From positions 62,001 through 126,000 of the forward strand of contig NZ_MZGT01000002.1 of assembly GCF_002029255.1 (NCBI RefSeq): a stretch of 64,000 bases of DNA. The letters are read 5' to 3'. This DNA is from Clostridium chromiireducens (GTDB lineage Bacteria > Bacillota > Clostridia > Clostridiales > Clostridiaceae). Every line of letters begins with the position of its first letter. Position 1 is the stretch's first letter. The notes beneath the pieces are model-generated. The model was not told the DNA's origin. It saw nothing but the letters and a program-made list of their open reading frames with translations, and searched no databases. Below, piece by piece: positions 34,903 to 44,199 of this stretch. The position numbers were made by a program, and so were the translations under genes.

Positions 34903-37752
34903 ATGAAAAACGTAACAATTGTAGCAGCAGGAAAATCAGCTGCCATATATATAGATACAAAAGGAAAAGATTATAAAGGTTTAAAGCTTGTTGCTAATTC
35001 CTTTGCAGAAGATGTTAATTTAGTTACAGGGATAACTCCAGCAGTAGTACCAGACATGGAAGAATTAAAGGAAACAGTAGTTATTGCGGGCTCAATAGGA
35101 AATAACGAAATTATAGATTCATTAATTGCGAAAGGAAAAATAGATGTATACTCAATAAAGGACAAGCGTGAATGCTATAAGACACAGGTTGTTGAAAAGC
35201 CTATTGAAGGTGTTGATACAGCTATTGTTGTTGTAGGAAGTGATAAAAGAGGAACAATTTATGGTATTTATCGTATTTCAGAACTAATTGGAGTAAGTCC
35301 ATGGGTTTATTTTGCAGATGTTATGCCAGCAAAGAAATCAGAATTGATTTTTTCAGATAAAGAGTTAAACATCACTTCAAAAGAACCATCTGTAAAATAT
35401 AGAGGCTTTTTCTTAAATGATGAATGGCCATCTTTAGGATCATGGGTAACTAATGCATTTGGAGATTTTAATGAAGAATTTTATGATAAGGTATTTCAGT
35501 TGATTTTGAGATTAAAAGGAAACTTTATGTGGCCAGCTATGTGGAGTGCTGTATTTAGTGAAAATGGTAAAAGCTATCCTTTAGCTAATGCGGAGCTTGC
35601 TGATGCATATGGTATTGTAATGGGGACATCTCATCATGAGCCAATGTTTAGAGCAGGTGAAGAATGGAAGAATATTAATGGTCAATATAGTACAAACCCA
35701 ATATGGGATTTTTCAAGCAATGCAAATTCTATAACAAAGTTTTGGGAAGATGGACTTAAGCGTAACAAGGGTCTTGAAAGTCTAATCACTATAGGTATGA
35801 GAGGAGAGCAAGACTCTGCATTAAAAGGTTCTGAAGAAGAAAACATCGAACTTTTAAAGGATATCATCAGAACACAAAAGCGTTTATTAAAAGAACAAGG
35901 TCTTGAGGACGTACCTCAGGTTCTTACTATATATAAGGAAGTAGAAAAATATTGGTATGGAACAGATAATGCAGAGGGACTAAGAACTTGGGATGTATTG
36001 GATGATGTGACAATTATGCTCGCAGATGATAACTTTGCTAATGTACGTACCCTCCCAGAGGAAGCAGAACGAAATCGCAAGGCTGGCTGGGGAATGTACT
36101 ACCATTTTGATTATCATGGAGGTCCACGTTCTTATGAATGGGTAAATACAACTCCCCTTGAAAAAGTATGGGAACAGATGACTATGGCTTATGATTACGG
36201 TGTACGTGATATATGGATTGTTAACACTGGAGATTTAAAACCAAATGAATTTCCTGTTTCCTACTTCTTAGATTTGGCCTATGACTTTGAAACTTGGGGT
36301 GTTAATGGAAGAAATAAGACCAAGGAATATACAAAGAAGTGGACGATGCAGCAATTTGGAAATGCTGTAGACGAAGATGTATTAGATGGGATCGAGAGTA
36401 TACTAATAGGCTACACTAAAATGAGCGGATGTAGAAAACCTGAGGTCACTTTTGCTGATACATATAGTTATATAAATTATAATGAAGCACAAAGAGTGAT
36501 GGAAAAGGCAATTGATTTAGAGAATAAATCCAAGAAATATTATGATGAGATGCCAGAAGTATATAAGGACGCATATTACCAGTTGGTTTATTATCCTGCA
36601 GCAGCATCTGCAAATATTGTTAAAATGCAGATATATGCAGGATTAAATAATCTGTATTATAAACGAAATAGTGCACTTACAAATTTATATGCTGAATTGG
36701 TAGAAGAATGTAAAGTAAAAGATATTGAAATGCAGGCTTATTATAATGACAATATGTCTAATGGTAAGTGGAAGGGAATGATGAGTTCTCCTCATATAGG
36801 ATATATGGAATGGAGTCCTGATAGCTGGACGTATCCGGAAGTTTTTAAAATTTCGCTAAAAGATGGAAGTGCCATGATTGTAGATGTACAAGGAACTGAA
36901 GAAGCATACTGCTATGGTACAGCGGTTCTGCCGGCCTTTACAAACTTGGGTAAAGAGAGTTATTCTATTATTATCAGCAATGGAGGAAACACAGAATTTG
37001 ATTATAAAATTGAAACAAGTGCAGATTGGATAAAGCTAAATAGTAAACAAGGAACTATATCTGATGGAATAAAAATTAATGTTTTAATAGATTGGAATAA
37101 AGTATCAGAGACATCAAGTGGTTTCATAATTATTTCGGGTACAGGTAAAACAGTAAAGGTAAACGTTACTGCTGAAGTTATTGATATCACTGGTTTACCA
37201 GATATGACCTTTGTTGAGGCACATGATGTGGTTTCTATTGAAGCAGAGCATATAGTAGATAAAGCCCAAAAATCAAATGTGGAATGGAAAGTACTTAAAA
37301 ATTACGGGCGTACTTTATCTTCAATGAAGATGTTCCCTACAACTGTGTCCTTTGAAAAAGCAGAAGATGCACCATATTTAGAATATAGATTAAGGGTGAA
37401 TGAGGACGCAGAATTTACTCTAACAACCTACGTTGCACCAACCAATAATTTAACTAAAAAGAGCAGATTAAAATATGCAGTAGCCTTTGATGATGAGAAA
37501 CCAACTATAGCAGATGCTCTGCCAAAGGATTTTATTGCTGGAGATTACAATAATGACATTTGGTGCAATGCAGTTTTGGAAAATATTCATATAACTACGA
37601 CTATTCATAAATTAGATAAAGGAATGCACACACTTAGATTCTATGGATTGGATGCAGGATTAGTATTGCAAAAGCTGGTATTATCAAAAGGAAAACTTCC
37701 AAATTCGTTTTTTGGACCAGAAGAGAGTTTTAGTATAGAAAAAACATATTGA
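34903..37752 (+). CDS. GH115-family glycoside hydrolase (xylan alpha-glucuronidase)
   Basis: A 949-residue enzyme expected to remove (4-O-methyl)glucuronic acid from the 2-position of xylose in glucuronoxylan. Recognisable GH115 stretches are GSDKRGTIYGIYRISELIGV, PSVKYRGFFLNDEWPSLGSW, LRLKGNFMWPAMW, GTSHHEPMFRAGEEW and YHFDYHGGPRSYEW. The C-terminal third holds the usual extra domains. No signal peptide is seen, so it should act on imported acidic xylo-oligosaccharides. It has its own ribosome site (AAGGGGTAAG) and follows the exporter genes by 126 bases. It is the clearest sign that this block deals with hemicellulose. Confidence 0.9.
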   Translation: MKNVTIVAAGKSAAIYIDTKGKDYKGLKLVANSFAEDVNLVTGITPAVVPDMEELKETVVIAGSIGNNEIIDSLIAKGKIDVYSIKDKRECYKTQVVEKPIEGVDTAIVVVGSDKRGTIYGIYRISELIGVSPWVYFADVMPAKKSELIFSDKELNITSKEPSVKYRGFFLNDEWPSLGSWVTNAFGDFNEEFYDKVFQLILRLKGNFMWPAMWSAVFSENGKSYPLANAELADAYGIVMGTSHHEPMFRAGEEWKNINGQYSTNPIWDFSSNANSITKFWEDGLKRNKGLESLITIGMRGEQDSALKGSEEENIELLKDIIRTQKRLLKEQGLEDVPQVLTIYKEVEKYWYGTDNAEGLRTWDVLDDVTIMLADDNFANVRTLPEEAERNRKAGWGMYYHFDYHGGPRSYEWVNTTPLEKVWEQMTMAYDYGVRDIWIVNTGDLKPNEFPVSYFLDLAYDFETWGVNGRNKTKEYTKKWTMQQFGNAVDEDVLDGIESILIGYTKMSGCRKPEVTFADTYSYINYNEAQRVMEKAIDLENKSKKYYDEMPEVYKDAYYQLVYYPAAASANIVKMQIYAGLNNLYYKRNSALTNLYAELVEECKVKDIEMQAYYNDNMSNGKWKGMMSSPHIGYMEWSPDSWTYPEVFKISLKDGSAMIVDVQGTEEAYCYGTAVLPAFTNLGKESYSIIISNGGNTEFDYKIETSADWIKLNSKQGTISDGIKINVLIDWNKVSETSSGFIIISGTGKTVKVNVTAEVIDITGLPDMTFVEAHDVVSIEAEHIVDKAQKSNVEWKVLKNYGRTLSSMKMFPTTVSFEKAEDAPYLEYRLRVNEDAEFTLTTYVAPTNNLTKKSRLKYAVAFDDEKPTIADALPKDFIAGDYNNDIWCNAVLENIHITTTIHKLDKGMHTLRFYGLDAGLVLQKLVLSKGKLPNSFFGPEESFSIEKTY

Positions 37753-37814
37753 AATCTATTTTGCTATCAAATCTTCATAGAATCAGAACGACTAATAGTA
37801 TAGGAGGAAATACA

Positions 37815-38507
37815 ATGAAAGAATTTTATGATAAACCAATTTATGCGATTACAAATTATATGATTGGGTTTTGTTTAAGTAGTATCTACGTAGCAATTTG
37901 CAATATACTTCTCATACTACTTTTAATTTTAACTGTAATATCTCCTGATAATTTTAATTTCTTTCTTTTATTTATATGCCTAATCCCTTTAGGACCATCT
38001 TTAGGTGCGTTATATAGCACTATAGGGAAGATAATCCGTGAGAAAGATATTTATTTTTCTTCAGTCTTTTGGAATTCCTATAAGAAGAATTTTTTTTCTA
38101 ATCTTAAGCTTTGGCTTATTGAGCTTATCCTAATAACAATATTTTTCATTGATTTTAGATATTTCTATGTGAATATGCCTCAAACGGGTATACATATAAT
38201 TATTGCTTTACTTATGATAATATTGCTGGTTGCAGGGTTATATGCTTTCTCTATAAATTCTAGGTTTGAGCTTAAATTAAAGGATTTATTAATGTTATCC
38301 TTATATTTTATGATTAAAAAGTTCCCTACTACTATTTTAAAGATTATTGTCTTAGTTTTGGCATATTATTTACTAAAATCTGTTTCTATTGTATTTCTAA
38401 TTTTTGTACCTAGCATAGTATGTACTATCTTCACCTACTATGATAGAAATATCTTTTTAGAAATAGAAGATAAGTTTACATCATCTGCTCAAAATCCTTT
38501 AAGCTAA
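37815..38507 (+). CDS. YesL-like (DUF624) membrane protein
   Basis: A 230-residue integral membrane protein with about five or six hydrophobic segments and the N-terminus MKEFYDKPIYAITNYMIGFC. It resembles the YesL/DUF624 family, which recurs beside carbohydrate ABC systems and glycosidase genes in Firmicutes and has no settled function. The ATG at 37815 follows TAGGAGGAAATAC, a strong ribosome site; an earlier in-frame start at 37749 overlaps the GH115 gene and lacks one. It is probably co-transcribed with GH115 and ends at a strong terminator. Confidence 0.8.
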   Translation: MKEFYDKPIYAITNYMIGFCLSSIYVAICNILLILLLILTVISPDNFNFFLLFICLIPLGPSLGALYSTIGKIIREKDIYFSSVFWNSYKKNFFSNLKLWLIELILITIFFIDFRYFYVNMPQTGIHIIIALLMIILLVAGLYAFSINSRFELKLKDLLMLSLYFMIKKFPTTILKIIVLVLAYYLLKSVSIVFLIFVPSIVCTIFTYYDRNIFLEIEDKFTSSAQNPLS

Positions 38508-38527
38508 GGAAATATAATTTTTAATCT

Positions 38528-38580
38528 ATTCCAGATATTCTCTTGTGAACTGAGCATGGGAGAGTATCTGGAATATTTTT
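38528..38580 (+). terminator. Strong terminator after the YesL-like gene
   Basis: ATTCCAGATATTCTC pairs with GAGAGTATCTGGAAT (15 positions, one mismatch), followed by a T run. Confidence 0.88.
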
Positions 38581-38587
38581 CATGAAC

Positions 38588-38614
38588 TTTTATAAAACAA
38601 CTTGTTTTATAAAA
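38588..38614. promoter_or_regulatory. Perfect 13-bp palindrome, operator candidate
   Basis: TTTTATAAAACAA and TTGTTTTATAAAA flank a single C. It lies 220 bases before the GH4 gene and just after a terminator. The symmetry is better than expected by chance for AT-rich DNA. The binding protein is unknown. Confidence 0.5.
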
Positions 38615-38772
38615 AAACAAATAACTAAAAAGTAGCATGTGTCACTAAAATCTCCAAATTCAGATATTTTACCTTGATTTATGATATCTTTAAGTAAAGG
38701 ATTACTTAAACCATATACATGTGTGGATAACTCCAAATTCCCGTCACTTAGAATTAATTCTGAGGTGTTTTC

Positions 38773-38803
38773 ACTTTATTAGAATGTGATTGGAAAATAA
38801 AGT
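38773..38803. promoter_or_regulatory. Inverted repeat before the GH4 gene
   Basis: ACTTTATT and AATAAAGT are perfect complements with a 15-base spacer, 31 bases before the GH4 start. It is a candidate operator for the RpiR-type protein encoded at 43187, by position only. Confidence 0.4.
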
Positions 38804-38833
38804 TTATATATAAATCAAGGGAGGAAATGTACT

Positions 38834-40192
38834 GTGAGAAAAGAAAAAATTAAAATAGTAACTATTGGTGGAGGATCAAGTTATACTCCTGAGTTAATTG
38901 AAGGATTTATTAAAAGAAAAGCTGAACTTCCAATAAAAGAAATATGGCTTGTCGATATTGAAGATGGAAAAGAAAAATTAGAAATCGTTGGAGCTATGGC
39001 TCAAAGAATGGTTAAAGCAGCAGGTTTGGACTGGGAAGTGAATTTAACTTTAGATAGGAGAAAAGCACTTAAAGATGCAGACTTCGTATCAACTCAATTT
39101 AGAGTAGGTCTTTTAGATGCAAGAATAAAAGATGAAAGAATTCCTTTAAGTCATGGAATGATTGGACAAGAAACTAATGGTGCTGGTGGGATGTTTAAAG
39201 CCTTTAGAACAATTCCAGTAATCTTAGACATAATAGATGATATGAGAGAATTATGCCCAGATGCATGGCTTGTCAATTTCACTAATCCATCTGGTATGGT
39301 AACAGAAGCGGCTATTAAATATGGTGGATGGGATAGAACGGTTGGATTGTGCAATGTTCCAATTAATTGTATAGAAGACGATGCCAAAAAGCTTGATGTT
39401 CCTTCAAGTGAGTTATTCTTTAAGTTTGCAGGGCTAAACCATTTCCACTGGCATAGGGTATGGGATAAAGAAGGAAATGAAAGAACAGCAGAAGTAATTG
39501 AAAAATTGTATAACCCAGAACTAGCAGAAGAAAAGAAGGATGCAGGAGTTGCAAATATAAAAGATATTAAATTTAACTATGAACAAATTAAAGATCTAGG
39601 AATTTTACCTTGTCCATATCATAGATATTACTATGTTACAGATGATATGCTACAAGAGGAACTTGAAAGTTTCTCAAAAGGAGAAACTAGAGCAGAAGTT
39701 GTAAAAAGAACAGAAGCAGAATTATTTGAATTATATAAAGATCCAAAACTTGATTATAAACCAGAACAATTAACTAAGAGAGGCGGAACTCACTACAGTG
39801 ATGCGGCATGCGAATTAATTGCTTCAATCTATAATGATAAGAGAACAACAATGGTAGTTTGTACAAAGAATAATGGGGCATTAGAAGATCTTCCATATGA
39901 CTCTATAGTAGAAGTTTCAAGTATAATTACATCCCATGGACCAGAACCAATTAACTTTGGAAAATTTGATCCGGCTCCAAGAGGTATGGTTCAAATAATG
40001 AAGGGAATGGAAGAAACAACAATTTCAGCAGCGGTTACAGGTAATTATGATAAGGCACTTCACGCATTTACAATAAATCCACTAGTTCCAAGTGGAAAAG
40101 TTTCTAAAATTGTATTAGATGAAATGTTAGTAGCGCATAAAAAGCATTTACCTCAATTTAAAGATGTAATAGAAAAATTAGAAGATAAATAG
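38834..40192 (+). CDS. GH4 6-phospho-beta-glucosidase (LicH/ChbF type)
   Basis: A cytoplasmic NAD- and Mn-dependent enzyme that cleaves phosphorylated beta-glucosides such as cellobiose 6-phosphate delivered by a PTS. The 452 residues begin with the nucleotide-binding loop TIGGGSSYTPELIEGF. The metal ligands expected for GH4 are Cys173 (LCNVP) and His203 (GLNHFHW), and the NFTNPSGM motif is present. It starts with GTG behind GGGAGGAAAT. The order GH4, GH1, HAD, RpiR, then PTS indicates a beta-glucoside PTS catabolic set. An alpha-glucosidase specificity is possible in GH4 but less likely here. Confidence 0.9.
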   Translation: MRKEKIKIVTIGGGSSYTPELIEGFIKRKAELPIKEIWLVDIEDGKEKLEIVGAMAQRMVKAAGLDWEVNLTLDRRKALKDADFVSTQFRVGLLDARIKDERIPLSHGMIGQETNGAGGMFKAFRTIPVILDIIDDMRELCPDAWLVNFTNPSGMVTEAAIKYGGWDRTVGLCNVPINCIEDDAKKLDVPSSELFFKFAGLNHFHWHRVWDKEGNERTAEVIEKLYNPELAEEKKDAGVANIKDIKFNYEQIKDLGILPCPYHRYYYVTDDMLQEELESFSKGETRAEVVKRTEAELFELYKDPKLDYKPEQLTKRGGTHYSDAACELIASIYNDKRTTMVVCTKNNGALEDLPYDSIVEVSSIITSHGPEPINFGKFDPAPRGMVQIMKGMEETTISAAVTGNYDKALHAFTINPLVPSGKVSKIVLDEMLVAHKKHLPQFKDVIEKLEDK

Positions 40193-40278
40193 GAGAGATT
40201 AATAATATAGGATATTTGGGGTATCTTATGAAGGAAATATTAATTATTCCTTTCAAGATATTCTGTGATCAGATTTGA

Positions 40279-40311
40279 TTTAAGTGGGAGCAATCCCCAC
40301 TTAAATTTTAA
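40279..40311 (+). terminator. Terminator after the GH4 gene
   Basis: TTTAAGTGGG and CCCACTTAAA form a 10-bp stem around a 7-base loop, followed by TTTTAAT. The rest of the 265-base gap to the GH1 gene shows no clear promoter. Confidence 0.75.
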
Positions 40312-40421
40312 TAAAGTTTATGATAAAGATGTTTATAATTTTTAGGAATAGAAATAATATCATATATTTTGATGTGTGTTTCACTATTAGCAGTTGCGAA
40401 CCAGATAAAAATAAAGACTAA

Positions 40422-41915
<1,494 letters not shown>

Positions 41916-41945
41916 TAAAATATTAAAAGAGTATAAGGTTGATTA

Positions 41946-41983
41946 CAGGCTAGAAATAATAAAATTCTAGCCTGATTTTATTT
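41946..41983 (+). terminator. Terminator after the GH1 gene
   Basis: CAGGCTAGAA and TTCTAGCCTG form a 10-bp perfect stem with a 9-base loop, followed by ATTTTATTT. Confidence 0.88.
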
Positions 41984-42088
41984 GTCTAACATGTTTTCTA
42001 TGCTAAGAGGCTGAAAGATAATATCATAATTGAGATAAATGGAATGCAATTATAAATAAAAGTGTTTATTTAATTTTGGCTTTAGAAT

Positions 42089-42117
42089 TTATAAACAACT
42101 ACTACACTGGTTATAAT
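42089..42117 (+). promoter_or_regulatory. Sigma-A promoter candidate for the HAD gene
   Basis: TTATAA, 17-base spacer, then TATAAT. The 127 bases to the start codon leave a long untranslated leader without an obvious fold. Confidence 0.5.
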
Positions 42118-42243
42118 ATAAAAGCTAAGAGTAAAATACTTATGTGAAAAAATAATTGATTTTAGTATATAATAAAATTACAAACATTTTCATGAAAATA
42201 TATGTTGGAGAATAAGTTAGTGTAAATATGGAGGAATTAATAT

Positions 42244-43110
42244 ATGATAAAGCTTATTGCATCAGATATGGATGGGACATTACTTAATAATAATCATAAG
42301 ATACCTAAGGAGAATTTGGAAGCTATAAAAAAGGCACAAGAAATGGGAGTTAAATTTGCAATTTCAACTGGTAGAATGTATGAAGATGTGAAGCCGCTGC
42401 TTGATGAGTGCAATTTAAGATGTCAATGCATAGTGCTAAATGGTGGAGAATATATAGATGAAGATGGAAATGTCTTAGAAGGTATTTACATAGGGAAAGA
42501 GGAAGCTAGAGAAATTATAAATATGATAATTAAAGAAAAAATTGTAGCTGAAATTTATACTAACAAAGGATTATACACAGTTAATGACAGAGAAGAAGCA
42601 TTAACAGAAGTTGCATATAGAATAATAGCATTTGATCCAGATACGAGTTATGATGAGGCGGTGAAAATTGCTAGAAATCATCCCCACTTTATTAACTTAA
42701 ATTATATTGAGAATATAGAGGGATTTTTAAACAGTGATGTGAAAATTGGAAAGTTTGTAGCCTTTTATAATGACGAAGAAACAACAGTCAAAGTAAAAGA
42801 AAAGTTGGAATCAATTGAGGGACTTGCTATTTCTTCAACTTTTACTAAAAACATAGAAATAAATAATAAAGAAGCTCAAAAAGGGCTCATACTAGCAAAA
42901 GTTGCGGAAAAAATGGGGATAAAAAGAGATGAAGTTATAGTACTTGGGGATAGTTTTAATGATTATTCTATGTTTACGGAGTTTACGGAATCATTTGCGA
43001 TGAAAAATGCAATTCCACAAATAAGAGAAGCAGCTAAATATATAACTGATACGAATGATAATGCTGGAGTGGCTAAAGCCATTTATAGAGCTTTAAATAT
43101 AGATAAATAA
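42244..43110 (+). CDS. Cof-type HAD-IIB phosphatase
   Basis: A 288-residue cytoplasmic phosphatase of the haloacid dehalogenase superfamily. Motif I is SDMDGTLLN with the nucleophile Asp and the acid/base Asp two residues on, motif II is ISTGR, a Lys in KEAQKG serves as motif III, and motif IV is VLGDSFNDYSMF. The cap is of the C2B type. Cof proteins dephosphorylate sugar phosphates or flavin and pyridoxal phosphates with broad range. Next to 6-phospho-glucosidases a role in relieving sugar-phosphate excess is plausible but unproven. Confidence 0.9.
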   Translation: MIKLIASDMDGTLLNNNHKIPKENLEAIKKAQEMGVKFAISTGRMYEDVKPLLDECNLRCQCIVLNGGEYIDEDGNVLEGIYIGKEEAREIINMIIKEKIVAEIYTNKGLYTVNDREEALTEVAYRIIAFDPDTSYDEAVKIARNHPHFINLNYIENIEGFLNSDVKIGKFVAFYNDEETTVKVKEKLESIEGLAISSTFTKNIEINNKEAQKGLILAKVAEKMGIKRDEVIVLGDSFNDYSMFTEFTESFAMKNAIPQIREAAKYITDTNDNAGVAKAIYRALNIDK

Positions 43111-43117
43111 CTTACTC

Positions 43118-43146
43118 TTAAAAACTATGTGTAAATAAGGTATACT
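43118..43146 (+). promoter_or_regulatory. Sigma-A promoter candidate for the RpiR gene
   Basis: TTAAAA, 17-base spacer, then TATACT, beginning 8 bases after the HAD gene stop and 41 bases before the regulator start. Confidence 0.55.
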
Positions 43147-43186
43147 TAAAATAAGCAGATGTGATGAAAGAAGAGGTTTATTATTT

Positions 43187-43912
43187 ATGTTTAGTTATGA
43201 AATTATCCAAAGTTTTAATGATATAGAATTATCACTATATAGATACATAATGAAAAATATTGGAAAGGTATCTTACATGAGGATTAGAGAGTTGGCAGAC
43301 GAGGCACACGTATCAACTACAACTATTTTAAGATTTTGCAAAAAAGTTAATTGTGAAGGATACTCAGAATTTAAGATAAAGCTAAAAATGCATGTTGAGA
43401 GAAATGAATTTGAAAAAGTAAATAATGATACTTCTGTGATAGTAGATTTTTTTAAAAAATTAGATAACAGTGAATTAGATAGGAAATTAAACATACTTTG
43501 TGACAATATAAAGCAAGCTAGTAACATCATATTTATAGGAGCAGGAACATCTGGAATCTTATGCAAATATGCGGCAAGATACTTTTCATCAATAGGTAAA
43601 TTTGCCATGTATATTGATGACCCTTATTTCCCAAGAAACTCTAAGTTTTATGAAGATTCAATTATTATAGCAATATCAGTTTCGGGAGAAACTCATTCAG
43701 TTATTGATCATATAAGCAACCTAAAAAGAGAGAATAGCACAGTTGTTAGTATAACTAATACTGAGAATTGTACTATAGCAAAAATATCTGATTTAAATAT
43801 TTCATATTATATACAGCAAGAAAAACTAGGAATCAGCGATATAACTACTCAAATACCTGTGTTATATATAATAGAAAGTATTGGAAAAAGGCTACATAAT
43901 AAATTTATATGA
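43187..43912 (+). CDS. MurR/RpiR-family transcriptional regulator
   Basis: A 241-residue sugar-phosphate-sensing regulator. The N-terminal 75 residues form the RpiR helix-turn-helix (RIRELADEAHVSTTTILRFC). The C-terminal part is a SIS sugar-phosphate-binding domain, with IIFIGAGTSGILCKYAAR and IAISVSGETHSV as its two hallmark loops. It should respond to a phosphorylated sugar made by the PTS and control the GH4/GH1 genes. The dyad at 38773 is one possible target. The gene is convergent with the sigma-54 activator gene. Confidence 0.9.
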   Translation: MFSYEIIQSFNDIELSLYRYIMKNIGKVSYMRIRELADEAHVSTTTILRFCKKVNCEGYSEFKIKLKMHVERNEFEKVNNDTSVIVDFFKKLDNSELDRKLNILCDNIKQASNIIFIGAGTSGILCKYAARYFSSIGKFAMYIDDPYFPRNSKFYEDSIIIAISVSGETHSVIDHISNLKRENSTVVSITNTENCTIAKISDLNISYYIQQEKLGISDITTQIPVLYIIESIGKRLHNKFI

Positions 43913-44039
43913 TAAATAAGGTAAAGGTATTGCACAATTTTCATGTGGTTCCTACATTAAAACGATATAAATTGTTTTGAAGACCATAAATGTTCGTCAT
44001 TAAGGGTATTGATAAACAGAGAAATATACAAATACTTGC

Positions 44040-44195
44040 CTAAATATGATTCACTTTAAATTTACACTAAACAAAGAAATGGAATAGATGTTTTTGTGCA
44101 GTCTTCAAAGAACCGAAGCAAAAACATCTATTCCATTTCGTTTTTTTGTGAGTAAACTTAAAGTATCATAACACAGAAAGTATTTTTATATTTCG
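44040..44195. repeat. Long-hairpin repeat element, copy 1 (between convergent genes)
   Basis: A 21-bp perfect inverted repeat (44076-44096 and 44119-44139, beginning GAAATGGAATAGATG) with a 22-base loop is extended outward by imperfect pairing to about 44053-44164. Copy 2 at 63407-63617 shares the arm sequences, the CTTCAAAGAACCGAAG-like half of the loop and both flanks. Just upstream, 44002-44043 resembles the stretch before copy 2, and in both cases reads as a short frame containing GIDKQ before a stop. The element fills the gap between two convergent genes, so it may serve as a two-way terminator, but no long T run follows. Confidence 0.8.
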
Positions 44196-44199
44196 ATTG

